Shown piece after piece: positions 1-8,756 of a DNA stretch of 52,268 bases (the stretch's first letter is position 1; the number at the start of each line of letters is the position of its first letter). A model generated the notes under the pieces. The model ran no database searches and was not told where the DNA came from. It was given only the letters and a program-made list of their open reading frames with translations. The translations under genes and the position numbers were made by a program. The DNA is from Anaerolineales bacterium (GTDB lineage Bacteria > Chloroflexota > Anaerolineae > Anaerolineales > Villigracilaceae): assembly GCA_021462845.1 (NCBI GenBank), contig JAJTXU010000004.1:1-52268 (forward strand), written 5' to 3'.

Positions 1-109
1 TTCCGTTACTGCCCATTTGCCCAAAGGTCACTTGGCACGATTGGCACAAAACACCCCCGCTATCCCGAGTACGACGCTTTGTTAGCGGAAACTAAAGTAA
101 TAGGATGTT

Positions 110-718
110 TTATTCAAAGAAGCGGGTGAGCCATTCCAGGGAATAATATCCCGCGTATGCAAAAAACGTCATCTTGATTAGTTGACCGATCCAAATGAAA
201 AAAAGGAATGTGCGCATTGGCATTTTTGCAATGCCTGCGGCAACCCCAGCCACATCGAAAAAAGGATTCGGGATGGCGGCTAATACGAGGATTGCCCAGC
301 CGCCGTATTTATCCACCCAGGGTTTGATGCGGTCATACACCTTCGTATTTTCGATCACTGCCTGTCCGCTAAAACCGGCGAGATACCCGGAGAGTTCCCC
401 AAGCGCGCCGCCTGTCCCTGCTGAAAGTCCGACGAGTAGGGGGTTGAACACCGCGCCCATGGCGTAGATGATTGCTACGCCGGGCGCGGGGATGAAGATG
501 GTTGCGTTGGCAAGCAGGGCGATCAAGAAGACGCCGGGGTAACCGAACGCCGCAAAACCCTCCACCCGGTCACGGATGCTGAACACAAACACGGTGATCC
601 CAATGACGATAATGAGCGCCAGAACGCGCAGGATGTTAGTTTGAAGATTTGCTCGCTTCTGAATCGGCGCCGACTCTGATTGCGCGCGCGATTTATTCGC
701 TTTCTTCGATGGTGACAC
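110..718 (-). CDS. VTT/SNARE-associated (DedA-like) membrane protein
   Basis: A 202-residue integral membrane protein of the VTT (DedA/YqaA-like) type. A basic N-terminal tail of about 28 residues is followed by a TM helix (about 29-47), then the family core: a [22 protein letters not shown] segment split over two helices, a glycine-rich loop ([16 protein letters not shown]) and a C-terminal helix pair. Family members act in the membrane, and some are linked to lipid scrambling or transport; the substrate here cannot be read. The start is GTG, overlapping the 3' end of the upstream cyclophilin gene by 26 bp, which suggests translational coupling. A shorter start is possible but no good ATG lies before the core. 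Confidence 0.8.
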   Translation of the reverse strand: MSPSKKANKSRAQSESAPIQKRANLQTNILRVLALIIVIGITVFVFSIRDRVEGFAAFGYPGVFLIALLANATIFIPAPGVAIIYAMGAVFNPLLVGLSAGTGGALGELSGYLAGFSGQAVIENTKVYDRIKPWVDKYGGWAILVLAAIPNPFFDVAGVAAGIAKMPMRTFLFFIWIGQLIKMTFFAYAGYYSLEWLTRFFE

Positions 719-1205
719 GGAGAATCTTTACTGCGGGAGCATTGCGGTTGTTCGGGTCGCGCGCGGGGATGGACATCAACACATCCAAGCCTTCCACAAC
801 TTGACCGAAGACGCTGTGGCGGTTATTGAGGTGCGGTGTTGGTCCGTGGGTGATGAAAAACTGCGAGCCATTCGTGCCGGGTCCCGCGTTTGCCATGGAG
901 AGAATACCCTGCTTATCGTGTTTCAGGCTGGGGTGAAACTCATCCTCGAATTGGTAACCGGGTCCGCCCATGCCGGTGCCGGTTGGGTCGCCGCCCTGCG
1001 CCATGAAATTATCGATCACGCGATGAAAGATCACGTTGTCGTAGAACCCCTCGCGCGAGAGGAAGACAAAACTGTTCACGGTCTTGGGTGTTTTGTCGGC
1101 AAATAGGTCGATGACCATTGTGCCTTTGTCTGTTTCCATGCGCGCTTTATATTTTTTCTTCGTGTCGATCTGCATTGCGGGTGGGGTGGACCATTGTTTT
1201 GACAT
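693..1205 (-). CDS. Cyclophilin-type peptidyl-prolyl cis-trans isomerase
   Basis: A 170-residue cytoplasmic cyclophilin without a signal peptide. It isomerises Xaa-Pro bonds during folding. The catalytic and substrate-binding signature is complete: [19 protein letters not shown] (Arg near residue 62, Gln/Gly/Asp block), the [15 protein letters not shown] stretch and a C-terminal [10 protein letters not shown]. Length fits the small bacterial family. The ATG is preceded by an AGGAG Shine-Dalgarno about 6 nt upstream. It overlaps the following VTT gene. Residues 1-20 ([12 protein letters not shown]) are an extra N-terminal strand seen in cyclophilins of several environmental bacteria. Confidence 0.93.
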   Translation of the reverse strand: MSKQWSTPPAMQIDTKKKYKARMETDKGTMVIDLFADKTPKTVNSFVFLSREGFYDNVIFHRVIDNFMAQGGDPTGTGMGGPGYQFEDEFHPSLKHDKQGILSMANAGPGTNGSQFFITHGPTPHLNNRHSVFGQVVEGLDVLMSIPARDPNNRNAPAVKILRVTIEESE

Positions 1206-1297
1206 CTATGTTCTCCTGTTTCGGGTTATTTGTGGGTATAACTATGTCTTTCTTCTTTCCTCTTTCTTCGGTTTTGGTAGAAGAAAAAGGTACAACC

Positions 1298-1921
1298 TTA
1301 TTTCAAAAGCGCCTCAACTCGCGCCACGACCATGTCTAGCGCGGCAGTGTTGAATCCGCCTTCGGGGATGATCACATCGGCGTAACGCTTCGAGGGTTCG
1401 ACAAATTCGAGGTGCATTGGACGGACGGTCGCCTGATATTGGGCGATCACCGATTCGGTACTGCGCCCGCGTTCGTGGATATCTCGTTCAAGGCGGCGGA
1501 TGAAGCGCAGGTCGGCGTCGGTATCTACAAAAATTTTCACATCGAACATTTTACGCAATTTCGCTTCGGTGAAAATGAGAATACCCTCCACGAGAATCAC
1601 ACTGCGCGGCTGGACGATGAAGGTCCGGTCGGTGCGACGATCGGTGGCGAAGTCATATACGGGGACATCCACAGGTTTCCCGTCGCGGAGGGAGGCGATA
1701 TGTTCGGTCAATAATTCCGTTTCGAGCGAGTCGGGGTGGTCGAAGTTGATCTCCGCCCGCTGAACGGGGGGCAATCCGCTGAGGTCTTTGTAGTAGGAAT
1801 CGTGTTGCAGGAAGGCGATGCGGTCATGCCCGACCCTGCTGAGGATGGCTTGCGCGACGGTGGTTTTTCCAGAGCCTGAGCCGCCTGCGATGCCAATGAC
1901 GAGAGGGTCTGGGTGTTTCAT
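1298..1921 (-). CDS. udk: Uridine kinase
   Basis: A 207-residue P-loop kinase that phosphorylates uridine/cytidine to UMP/CMP in pyrimidine salvage. Walker A is GIAGGSGSGKTT (residues 10-21). The DSYYKDLSGL, NFDHPDSLE and YDFATDRR motifs of uridine kinase follow, and the lid region RRLERDIHERGRS is present. A longer open frame runs upstream to 2218 but would overlap mreB and lacks family sequence, so I start at the ATG at 1921. A TATAAT box ends 9 nt before this ATG, so the mRNA is probably leaderless. Confidence 0.93.
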   Translation of the reverse strand: MKHPDPLVIGIAGGSGSGKTTVAQAILSRVGHDRIAFLQHDSYYKDLSGLPPVQRAEINFDHPDSLETELLTEHIASLRDGKPVDVPVYDFATDRRTDRTFIVQPRSVILVEGILIFTEAKLRKMFDVKIFVDTDADLRFIRRLERDIHERGRSTESVIAQYQATVRPMHLEFVEPSKRYADVIIPEGGFNTAALDMVVARVEALLK

Positions 1922-1930
1922 ACGGGTCGT

Positions 1931-1936
1931 ATTATA
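1931..1936 (-). promoter_or_regulatory. -10 box of udk, leaderless geometry
   Basis: TATAAT on the minus strand, with 9 nt between the box and the ATG of udk. No Shine-Dalgarno fits in that space. With a usual -10-to-start distance of 6-8 nt, transcription would begin at or just before the ATG. No convincing -35 is visible. Confidence 0.6.
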
Positions 1937-1942
1937 CGTGAT

Positions 1943-1972
1943 TTCACGAGGTTGATGATTGTTAGGTATAAT
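1943..1972 (+). promoter_or_regulatory. Candidate promoter of the mre-mrd operon
   Basis: TATAAT at 1967-1972 with a weak TTCACG at 1943-1948 (18-bp spacer). It is divergent from the udk promoter. It lies about 40 nt before the TTG start of mreB, which has its own GAGGAG ribosome-binding site at 2001-2006. Confidence 0.5.
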
Positions 1973-2012
1973 ACTTCGACGAGTATGAAGAATTGCTATC
2001 GAGGAGCCTGCC

Positions 2013-3083
2013 TTGGCGTTCAACCCGATTAATTGGCTGTTGGGCTTATTTTCACTGGATATTGCGATCGATTTGGGGACTGCGAACACGTTGGTGAACG
2101 TGCGCGGCAAGGGCATTGTGATCAATGAGCCTTCATGGGTGACGATTGATAAACGCCTGCGCCAGCCGCTTGCCATCGGTTTGGAGGCGAAGGAGATGAT
2201 GGGTCGCACGCCGAGCAATGTGGCGGTTGTGCGTCCGCTGCGCGATGGCGTGATCGCCGACTTCGATATTACACAAGTGATGTTGGAGTATTTTATTGGC
2301 AGGGTTCACGAGCAAAATATTGTGCCGCTTCCGCGCCCGCGTGTGGTGGTGGGAATCCCCACCGGCGTGACGGAAGTGGAAAAACGCGCCGTGTACGACG
2401 CGGTGATGGCGTCTGGCGCGCGCGCGGCATATATGATCGAAGAGCCGATCGCCGCGGCGCTGGGGGCTGGCTTGCCGATGGGTGAAATTCGCGGCAGTAT
2501 GGTGGTGGATATCGGCGGCGGAACGACGGAAGTAGCGGTGATGTCTATGAGCGGCGTGGTTGCCTCTCGTTCGTTGCGCGTGGCTGGCGATGAGATGGAC
2601 CAGGATATTGTGCAATATTTGCGGAACAAATACAACCTGCTGGTTGGCGAAGGTGTTGCGGAGCAGATCAAATGGAGGATCGGTTCGGCGTATCCGCTTC
2701 AACCGGAGAAAACAATGGAAGTGCGCGGACGGAATCTGGTGACCGGCTTGCCGGAAAGCATCGAAGTGTCATCGGTAGAAATGCGCGAGGCGCTGGCAGG
2801 TTCGGTGCAGGTCATAATCGATACGATCCGTGACGCATTGGATGAAATTCCCCCCGAGATCGTTGCCGACCTGATGGACGCCGGCATCTGCCTCGCTGGA
2901 GGCGGCGGTCTCTTGCAAGGGCTGGCAGACCGTCTGACAGACGAAGTGAAGTTGCGCGTTTGGGTTGCCGAAGACCCGCTCACATGTGTGGCGCGCGGCG
3001 CTGGCATGGTGTTCGATGATTTCGATAAGTTGAGCCGCTATCTTGTGGGGCTTGAACGCGGCAGCACCCGGCATAGCGCGTAA
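2013..3083 (+). CDS. mreB: Rod shape-determining protein MreB
   Basis: A 356-residue bacterial actin. It forms membrane-associated filaments that position the elongasome. Nucleotide-binding motifs are in order: phosphate-1 DLGTANTLV (residues 19-27), phosphate-2 DIGGGTTEVAV (about 166-176) and the adenosine motif AGGGGLLQGL (about 293-302). The N-terminal hydrophobic stretch FNPINWLLGLFSLD could serve as membrane anchor. The start is TTG, fixed by GAGGAG 6 nt upstream and by the family N-terminus. First gene of mreB-mreC-mreD-mrdA. Confidence 0.97.
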   Translation: MAFNPINWLLGLFSLDIAIDLGTANTLVNVRGKGIVINEPSWVTIDKRLRQPLAIGLEAKEMMGRTPSNVAVVRPLRDGVIADFDITQVMLEYFIGRVHEQNIVPLPRPRVVVGIPTGVTEVEKRAVYDAVMASGARAAYMIEEPIAAALGAGLPMGEIRGSMVVDIGGGTTEVAVMSMSGVVASRSLRVAGDEMDQDIVQYLRNKYNLLVGEGVAEQIKWRIGSAYPLQPEKTMEVRGRNLVTGLPESIEVSSVEMREALAGSVQVIIDTIRDALDEIPPEIVADLMDAGICLAGGGGLLQGLADRLTDEVKLRVWVAEDPLTCVARGAGMVFDDFDKLSRYLVGLERGSTRHSA

Positions 3084-3133
3084 CGCGTGAAAATTTTTAT
3101 CGTAGAAGATGGGCATTTCGAGTTTGTTGAATT

Positions 3134-3230
3134 AGGACTTATGCAGTTGGCGGGCAGTTCGATTTGCCAAGCAAATCGTGCCGCCGCCGCGGTGCAACTA
3201 CGGCGCAACAGGTTCAACTGCGTAACTCCT
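3134..3230. repeat. Imperfect 16-bp inverted repeat with internal hairpin between mreB and mreC
   Basis: Arms AGGACTTATGCAGTTG (3134-3149) and CAACTGCGTAACTCCT (3215-3230) pair at 14 of 16 positions. Inside lies a perfect hairpin, CGATTTGC-CAA-GCAAATCG (3160-3178). The same hairpin core recurs in reverse orientation near 51758. It looks like a small mobile palindrome of the MITE/REP kind, not a terminator, because no T-run follows. Confidence 0.7.
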
Positions 3231-3243
3231 ATGAATATATAAA

Positions 3244-4083
3244 ATGAGAAACAATTTTTCGCGCGCGCTTCAAACGACGATCATTTTTCTGGTCGTGGGC
3301 GGAGTGATTGCGCTTGCGCTTGGGGGGTATTTCAGTTCCGCGTCGAATGTGTTCACAGGGTCGCTGGTTAATTTGCAGACGTGGCTCTCCTCTCGTTTTA
3401 TCGCCGTGCAGGAGTTTTTGACCGCGCCGCGCGATGTTGCCTCTCTGCGCCAGCGTAACGCGGAACTCGAAGCGGAAGTTTCTGAACTACAAGCGCAGGT
3501 GATCCAACTTCAACAACGGGTTGGCGAGACTGAGATTCTTGCGGCGCTGGTCGATTTCTCGCGCGCTAACCCGGACAACACCTACAAAGCCGCCGAGGTG
3601 ATTGGGCGCGACCCGAGTCCGTTTTTGCATTATGTGATCATTAACCGCGGCTCGAACGATGGCATCCTGCGCGGCATGCCGGTGGTCACCGACCAGGGGC
3701 TGGTTGGTCGCGTGGATGCGGTGATCGCCGATGCGGCGCGCGTGCAGTTGATCACCGACCCGGCGTCGAATGTGAATGTGCGATTGGAAAACGCGCAGAC
3801 CGACGCTTCTCTTGTCGGTTCGGTTACCGGCGACCTCGAATTGGAATTGATTCCGCAGGAAACAAATGTAGAAGCGGGCGATCTCGTCCTGACCTCTGGG
3901 CTGGGAGGCGGATACCCTCCGGACTTGATCGTCGGGCAGGTCGTCAACATTCGCGCCCGCGATTTTGATTTATTTCAACAAGCCACGGTCCAGCCGGTCG
4001 TGGATTTTAACCGCCTTCAAATTATTTTAGTGATCGTGAACTTTACCCCGGTGGATATCGGTCCCCTTTTCCCCACTCCATAA
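3244..4083 (+). CDS. mreC: Rod shape-determining protein MreC
   Basis: A 279-residue bitopic protein of the elongasome. The N-terminal TM helix (about 10-29, TTIIFLVVGGVIALALGGYF) is followed by a coiled coil (about 60-95, RQRNAELEAEVSELQAQVIQLQQRV) and the beta-rich MreC domain with GRDPSPFLHYVIINRGSNDG and GMPVVTDQGLVGRV. It links MreB to periplasmic or cell-surface PBP2 and RodA. It follows mreB after a 160-nt gap holding a palindromic repeat, and sits 2 nt before mreD. Confidence 0.95.
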   Translation: MRNNFSRALQTTIIFLVVGGVIALALGGYFSSASNVFTGSLVNLQTWLSSRFIAVQEFLTAPRDVASLRQRNAELEAEVSELQAQVIQLQQRVGETEILAALVDFSRANPDNTYKAAEVIGRDPSPFLHYVIINRGSNDGILRGMPVVTDQGLVGRVDAVIADAARVQLITDPASNVNVRLENAQTDASLVGSVTGDLELELIPQETNVEAGDLVLTSGLGGGYPPDLIVGQVVNIRARDFDLFQQATVQPVVDFNRLQIILVIVNFTPVDIGPLFPTP

Positions 4084-4085
4084 CC

Positions 4086-4586
4086 ATGCGCGACCTTCTT
4101 GCGATTCCTGTTATCCTTTTGGCGGTTGTCTTGCAGTCTTCCATTGTGAGCCGTATTCCGTTATTGTCGGGCAATGCCGACCTGCCGCTGGTGATCCTTG
4201 CGGCGTGGGCGTTGCAAGAAGGCGTAGAGACCGCCTGGCATTGGGCAGTCTCGGCAGGGTTGATGATTGGGTTTGTCTCAGGGATTCCAATGTTTGTCCC
4301 GCTGGCCGCATATCTGCTTGTTGTAATTATGGCGCGGCTTCTCCAGCGTCGCGTGTGGCAGGCGCCGTTGCTGGCGATGTTTGGAATAACCTTTATTGGC
4401 ACATTGTTTTTGCACATTTTCTCGTTCGTCGCTTTGCGTCTGAATGGCGCAGCATTGCCCATTGTCAATACGTTGGGGTTGTTGACGCTGCCGAGTATTC
4501 TATTGAATATGCTCCTTGCCATTCCCGTATACGCGATCATGCGCGATCTTGCCCATTGGATGTATCCCGCGGCGGAGTTTGAATGA
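4086..4586 (+). CDS. mreD: Rod shape-determining protein MreD
   Basis: A 166-residue polytopic membrane protein with about five predicted hydrophobic segments (for example ATG-proximal LLAIPVILLAVVLQSSIV and LPLVILAAWALQEG). MreD is poorly conserved, so the call rests on hydrophobic profile, size and its position between mreC and the PBP2 gene. Its stop overlaps the next start (ATGA), indicating translational coupling with mrdA. Confidence 0.9.
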   Translation: MRDLLAIPVILLAVVLQSSIVSRIPLLSGNADLPLVILAAWALQEGVETAWHWAVSAGLMIGFVSGIPMFVPLAAYLLVVIMARLLQRRVWQAPLLAMFGITFIGTLFLHIFSFVALRLNGAALPIVNTLGLLTLPSILLNMLLAIPVYAIMRDLAHWMYPAAEFE

Positions 4587-6859
4587 GTAATCAATCTGAT
4601 AATAAATACCAAGTGCAACCCTGGCGGTTGTTGCTGGTCTATGGCGTGATCGCTTTCGTCGTTCTAACGATCATCGCGCGGCTTGTGTCTCTGCAAATTT
4701 TTAGCGGACAGGAATGGCTCGATCAAGCGGTTGAAAATTATGTGGCTGAGGTGAGCGTGCCAGCCCAACGCGGGATCATCTATGACCGGAACGGTTATAT
4801 TTTGGCGCGCAACATCGCTTCGTATAATGTGATTATCACCCCGGCGGGTTTGCCAGACGATGAAGGGGATATTCAGAGAATTTATCGCGAGGTTTCCGAG
4901 CTGACCGGTGTGCCGGCGGGCGGTCCTGTTACCGATGAATCGTTGGAAAACGCCAAGTTGTTCTCCGCGTGCGTGCCGGGACCAAGCATCGCAGACATGG
5001 TTGCGCTGGGCGATTCCATCGCGCCGTTTGTGCCGGTCAAGATCAGTTGCAACATCGGGGAGGAACTTGCGCGTATCGTACGCGAACGTTCGGTCGATTG
5101 GCCCGGCGTTTCGTTGGAGATCGAACCGGTGCGAGATTACCCGACGGGTTCATTGACCGCCAATGTCGTCGGTTTCCTCGGTCCGATCTCTGCCGCATTT
5201 CAAACAGCGTATGAGGCGCGCGGATTTGTAGCCAATCGCGATAAGATCGGTTACGCCGGCGTCGAAACATCCATGGACGACATCCTGCTTGGGAAAAACG
5301 GGTTGCGCGTGATTCAAGAAGATGTGGCTGGCGAAGAATTGCGAAACCTCAAGCCTCCCGTCCCTCCCACGCCCGGATACAACGTAACCCTGACCATCGA
5401 CACGCGTCTGCAAAAGGTCGCCGAAGCATCGCTGATCGATGAGATCAATTTTTGGAACACGCGTTTGGAAGCAAGCCGGGTCATTTCCAGCGGGGTGGTG
5501 ATTGCCATGAACCCGAAGACCGGCGAAATCCTTGCCATGGTTTCGTACCCCACCTACGAGAACAACCGCTTTGCCCGCTTTATACCGGGCTATTACTACG
5601 AGCAGTTGGCGCAAGATCCGCGCCACCCCCTTGTGAATAATGCCATCTCTGCCGAACTGGCGCCGGGCTCCACGTTCAAACTTTCCACAGCCACAGGAGC
5701 CATGAATGAAGGCGTCATTAGGGTGGGTCAGATCGTTGAAACACCCGGACGGTTGTTGTTGTGCGAGCGGTTTCGTCCTACCGACCCGTGCACCGAGCGC
5801 AATTCCCGTCCGTTTGTCGATTGGATCTATGAACGCAACGGGGTGATCAACGAAGCCGGGTTCGGTTCCCTCGATTTTTTCCGGTGCATCGCCTATTCGA
5901 GTAATGTATGCTTTTATAAACTCGGCGGAGGGTTTGAAGGTGAAATCGAAGAGGGACTCGGAATCTTCCGCCTGGGCGAATACGCCCGGGCGTTGGGATA
6001 CGGCGCCCGCTCCGGTATCCAACTTCCCGGTGAGGAAGACGGACTCGTCCCATCCCCGCAGTGGAAACGCATCAACACCGGGGAAAACTGGTCCACAGGC
6101 GACACGTACATCGCCAGTGTGGGGCAGGGATATGTGCTGGGCACGCCGTTACAGGTTTTGATGTCTGGGGCAATGATCGCCAACCGCGGCAAACTGATGC
6201 AACCTACGGTAATCCGCGAGGTGCAGGATGGGGAAGGTCATGTTGTGCCGTTATGGTTCGACCCGGAAACTTTCTACATTTACGAACAACGGACGACCAC
6301 AGATTCGGAAGGCCGTGAGCGCGTTGTGTGGGTGGATGTGGCGGATGAAACAAAAATTTTCCCCCTGCCGCCCGCCGGGAGTTACCAAATCTCGCCATTC
6401 ACACCGAATATGAAGTGGGACGCAACCGTGGAGCCGATCATCAATGAATGGAGTTGCGAGGCGGGGTACTGCGATCTTACCGGAAATACAAAAACGATTC
6501 TGCCCTCCACCATCGAGGCGGTTCGTACCGGCACACGCATGTCGGTGACCGAAGACCCTCTTGGCACATTGCACCAGGTGTTTACAGAGTTCTATCCGAT
6601 CCCGATTGCAGTGGCGGGTAAAACCGGCACGGCAGAATACTGCGACGATATCGCGCGCGTGGCAGACAAATGCCGCTTTGGGAGGTGGCCCACGCACGCA
6701 TGGACGCTTTCCTACGCGCCATTCGACGACCCCGAGATCATTGTCCTGGCATTTGCCTATAACGGCGGCGAAGGCGGTTCGGTTGCCGCCCCGATCGTGG
6801 CGCGCGTGATGCAGGCGTATTTTGAACTCAAAGCCATCGATCTTGCGCAGGGCGATTAA
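4583..6859 (+). CDS. mrdA: Penicillin-binding protein 2 (elongation transpeptidase)
   Basis: A 758-residue class B PBP that cross-links lateral-wall peptidoglycan with RodA. TM helix about 13-35, a dimerisation domain with RGIIYDRNGYILARN (about 59-73), then the transpeptidase domain. Active-site motifs are visible: SxxK in APGSTFKLS (Ser about 361), SSN in AYSSNVCFYK and KTG in AGKTGTAEY. Longer than E. coli PBP2 (about 630 aa); extra sequence lies between the SSN and KTG motifs. It overlaps mreD by 4 bp. Confidence 0.95.
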   Translation: MSNQSDNKYQVQPWRLLLVYGVIAFVVLTIIARLVSLQIFSGQEWLDQAVENYVAEVSVPAQRGIIYDRNGYILARNIASYNVIITPAGLPDDEGDIQRIYREVSELTGVPAGGPVTDESLENAKLFSACVPGPSIADMVALGDSIAPFVPVKISCNIGEELARIVRERSVDWPGVSLEIEPVRDYPTGSLTANVVGFLGPISAAFQTAYEARGFVANRDKIGYAGVETSMDDILLGKNGLRVIQEDVAGEELRNLKPPVPPTPGYNVTLTIDTRLQKVAEASLIDEINFWNTRLEASRVISSGVVIAMNPKTGEILAMVSYPTYENNRFARFIPGYYYEQLAQDPRHPLVNNAISAELAPGSTFKLSTATGAMNEGVIRVGQIVETPGRLLLCERFRPTDPCTERNSRPFVDWIYERNGVINEAGFGSLDFFRCIAYSSNVCFYKLGGGFEGEIEEGLGIFRLGEYARALGYGARSGIQLPGEEDGLVPSPQWKRINTGENWSTGDTYIASVGQGYVLGTPLQVLMSGAMIANRGKLMQPTVIREVQDGEGHVVPLWFDPETFYIYEQRTTTDSEGRERVVWVDVADETKIFPLPPAGSYQISPFTPNMKWDATVEPIINEWSCEAGYCDLTGNTKTILPSTIEAVRTGTRMSVTEDPLGTLHQVFTEFYPIPIAVAGKTGTAEYCDDIARVADKCRFGRWPTHAWTLSYAPFDDPEIIVLAFAYNGGEGGSVAAPIVARVMQAYFELKAIDLAQGD

Positions 6860-6886
6860 AATTTCAACGGGCACTCATGCTATAAT
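6857..6886 (+). promoter_or_regulatory. Extended -10 promoter of minCDE
   Basis: TGCTATAAT (6878-6886) is a consensus extended -10. A poor -35-like TTAAAA sits at 6857-6862 with an 18-bp spacer, overlapping the mrdA stop. It lies 19 nt before the minC ATG. Confidence 0.6.
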
Positions 6887-6905
6887 TTCGCAATCGTTAC
6901 CGCGC

Positions 6906-7589
6906 ATGGAAGACACCAAATCGCTTCTTCAAATCAAAGGCATACGCGACGGATTGCTCGTCTCGATCGATGACGCGCCATGGGAGCAACAGCGCTCCGC
7001 GTTACTTACACAGGTGGATTCCCAACCCGCGTTCTTTGATGGCGCGCGCCTTGCGTTGGATGTTGCAACGCAAGCCTTGCGCGTGGACGATCTTGCGGAA
7101 TTGCGCGACCAACTTTCTGAGCGGGGCATCTTTCTCTGGGCGGTGATCAGCGAATCGCCGACCACAGAAAAGACAGCGCAACTCCTTGGGCTTGCCACGC
7201 GCATCTCCAAGCCAAGACCGGATGAGGCGCGTCAATTTTCCGTGGCTGACCTTGGCGAAGAATCGGCTTTATTTTTAAACCGCACACTGCGCTCCGGCAC
7301 GCGCATCGAATTTCCCGGTCACGTAGTTGTGTTGGGCGATGTAAATCCCGGGGCGGAGATCCTCGCCGAAGGAAGCGTCATCATCTGGGGCCGCCTGCGA
7401 GGTATGGTTCATGCGGGGGTGAAGGGGAATGCCGCCTCGGCGATCTGCGCCCTTGACCTTTCGGCAACTCAATTGCGCATTGCCGGCGAAGCCATGACTG
7501 TGTTGGAATCGAAGGAAAATCCACAGCCTGAAATGGCGCGCATCCATCAAGATGGAAAAATTTACGCTGAACTTTGGTCTGCAAAGTAA
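6906..7589 (+). CDS. minC: Septum site-determining protein MinC
   Basis: A 227-residue FtsZ polymerisation inhibitor. The N-terminal domain (KGIRDGLLVSIDD at 10-22) precedes the C-terminal beta-helix domain, whose signature GHVVVLGDVNPGAEILAEGSVIIWGRLRGMVHAG is visible in pieces from about residue 138. It works with MinD to block polar septation. The frame is open from 6822, but the family N-terminus and the promoter support the ATG at 6906. It is followed 16 nt later by minD. Confidence 0.93.
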   Translation: MEDTKSLLQIKGIRDGLLVSIDDAPWEQQRSALLTQVDSQPAFFDGARLALDVATQALRVDDLAELRDQLSERGIFLWAVISESPTTEKTAQLLGLATRISKPRPDEARQFSVADLGEESALFLNRTLRSGTRIEFPGHVVVLGDVNPGAEILAEGSVIIWGRLRGMVHAGVKGNAASAICALDLSATQLRIAGEAMTVLESKENPQPEMARIHQDGKIYAELWSAK

Positions 7590-7605
7590 GCCATAGGAAA
7601 ACTAC

Positions 7606-8403
7606 ATGCCTGCAAAAGTCATTACGCTCACATCTGGAAAAGGCGGGGTCGGGAAAACTACCGCCACCGCCAACCTTGCCGTCGCGCTTGCCGCCGAGAA
7701 ATCGAAAGTGGTTTGCATCGACGGCGATATCGGCTTGCGCAACCTGGATGTGATCCTCGGCTTGGAAAACCGCATTGTTTACGATTTAGTGGATGTAGTC
7801 GAAGGTCGTTGCCGCTTGAAACAAGCGATGATCCGCGATAAAAAATTGCCGGACTTGTATCTCATCCCGGCGGCGCAGACGCGCGATAAGAACGCTATTT
7901 CAGCCAGCGACATGATGAGGGTGGTAAAGGATTTGCGGTCCGATTTTGATTTTGTGCTGATCGATTCCCCCGCCGGTATCGAACGCGGATTTCGAAACGC
8001 CATCGCCGCCGCCGACCGCGTCCTAGTGGTAACCAACCCGGAGGTCAGCGCGGTGCGCGATGCGGACCGGGTCATCGGCATTCTTGAGTCGGAGGAAAAA
8101 GGGCCGGCGTCCCTCATCCTGAATCGTTTGAATCCCGCGCTGGTGAAAAGCAAAGATATGCTCTCGCCCGAAGATGTGCTCGATTTGCTTGCGGTTGAGT
8201 TGATCGGAATTGTGCCGGAGGATGAAAATGTAGTCATCGCTTCGAATCGCGGCGCGCCGGTTGCGTACGATGCGAAAAGTCGGGCGGGGCAGGCATTTCG
8301 CAATATTGCGAAACGATTAAAGGGTGAAACCGTTCCATTCCTCGACTTGGAATCTCAAGGCAGTCTCTGGGAGCGCATCCAGCGGCTGGCGGGGAGGAAG
8401 TGA
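7606..8403 (+). CDS. minD: Septum site-determining ATPase MinD
   Basis: A 265-residue deviant Walker-A ATPase. The P-loop GKGGVGKTT (residues 11-19) carries the signature first lysine. DGDIGLRNLDVILG and IDSPAGIERGF are present, as is the switch-like NRLNPALV. A C-terminal amphipathic membrane-targeting helix (LWERIQRLAGRK) ends the protein. It recruits MinC to the membrane and is stimulated by MinE. Directly followed by minE after 1 nt. Confidence 0.96.
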   Translation: MPAKVITLTSGKGGVGKTTATANLAVALAAEKSKVVCIDGDIGLRNLDVILGLENRIVYDLVDVVEGRCRLKQAMIRDKKLPDLYLIPAAQTRDKNAISASDMMRVVKDLRSDFDFVLIDSPAGIERGFRNAIAAADRVLVVTNPEVSAVRDADRVIGILESEEKGPASLILNRLNPALVKSKDMLSPEDVLDLLAVELIGIVPEDENVVIASNRGAPVAYDAKSRAGQAFRNIAKRLKGETVPFLDLESQGSLWERIQRLAGRK

Positions 8404-8404
8404 T

Positions 8405-8674
8405 ATGGGATTCTTTGACAGACTATTCGGAAAAAAAGCCAGCGCCGATAGCGCGAAAGAACGCCTGCAACTTGTGTTGATTCACGACCGCACGGATCTG
8501 ACGCCTGCCGAGTTGGATTCGCTCCGTGATGATCTGATCGCCGCGATCAGTCGTCATGTCGAAATTGACGCGAAAGCCATGCAGATCGGTGTGGAGCACG
8601 ATGGACGCTCGCAGAGACTTGTGGCAGACATTCCGCTCAAATCGGCGCGGCGTAAGACGCGAAGGTCGAAATAA
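8405..8674 (+). CDS. minE: Cell division topological specificity factor MinE
   Basis: An 89-residue protein. The N-terminal membrane-targeting segment GFFDRLFGKK is followed by the MinD-binding RLQLVLIHDRTDLTP helix/strand and the dimerisation domain ending in ADIPLKSARR. The frame is open from 8324, but the MGFFDRLFG start at 8405 matches the family and lies 1 nt after the minD stop. Its presence completes an oscillator-type MinCDE set in an mre locus. Confidence 0.95.
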   Translation: MGFFDRLFGKKASADSAKERLQLVLIHDRTDLTPAELDSLRDDLIAAISRHVEIDAKAMQIGVEHDGRSQRLVADIPLKSARRKTRRSK

Positions 8675-8710
8675 AAAGTTGCACCGGCAGTTGAACTGCT
8701 GACACAACTG

Positions 8711-8743
8711 AGTTCCTTTCGCAGTTCAACTGCGAAAGGAACT
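8711..8743. repeat. Perfect 16-bp palindrome before rodA
   Basis: AGTTCCTTTCGCAGTT and AACTGCGAAAGGAACT are exact reverse complements separated by one base. A smaller hairpin, GCAGTTGAACTGC, lies just upstream (near 8691). No T-run follows, and the TTCA-loop style resembles the hairpins at 36689-37030, so I read it as a dispersed palindromic element. Confidence 0.75.
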
Positions 8744-8756
8744 TACAAGCCCCCTC

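Noticed and set aside
1-109. Gene at the left edge
   Set aside because: No open frame, RNA fold or repeat I could support in these bases.
1922-2218. N-terminal extension of uridine kinase (99 residues)
   Set aside because: It would run antisense into mreB and lacks any kinase sequence; the P-loop follows the ATG at 1921 directly.
5150-6022. 290-aa open frame antisense to mrdA
   Set aside because: Shadow of a GC-rich conserved gene with all PBP2 motifs on the other strand; no start signals.
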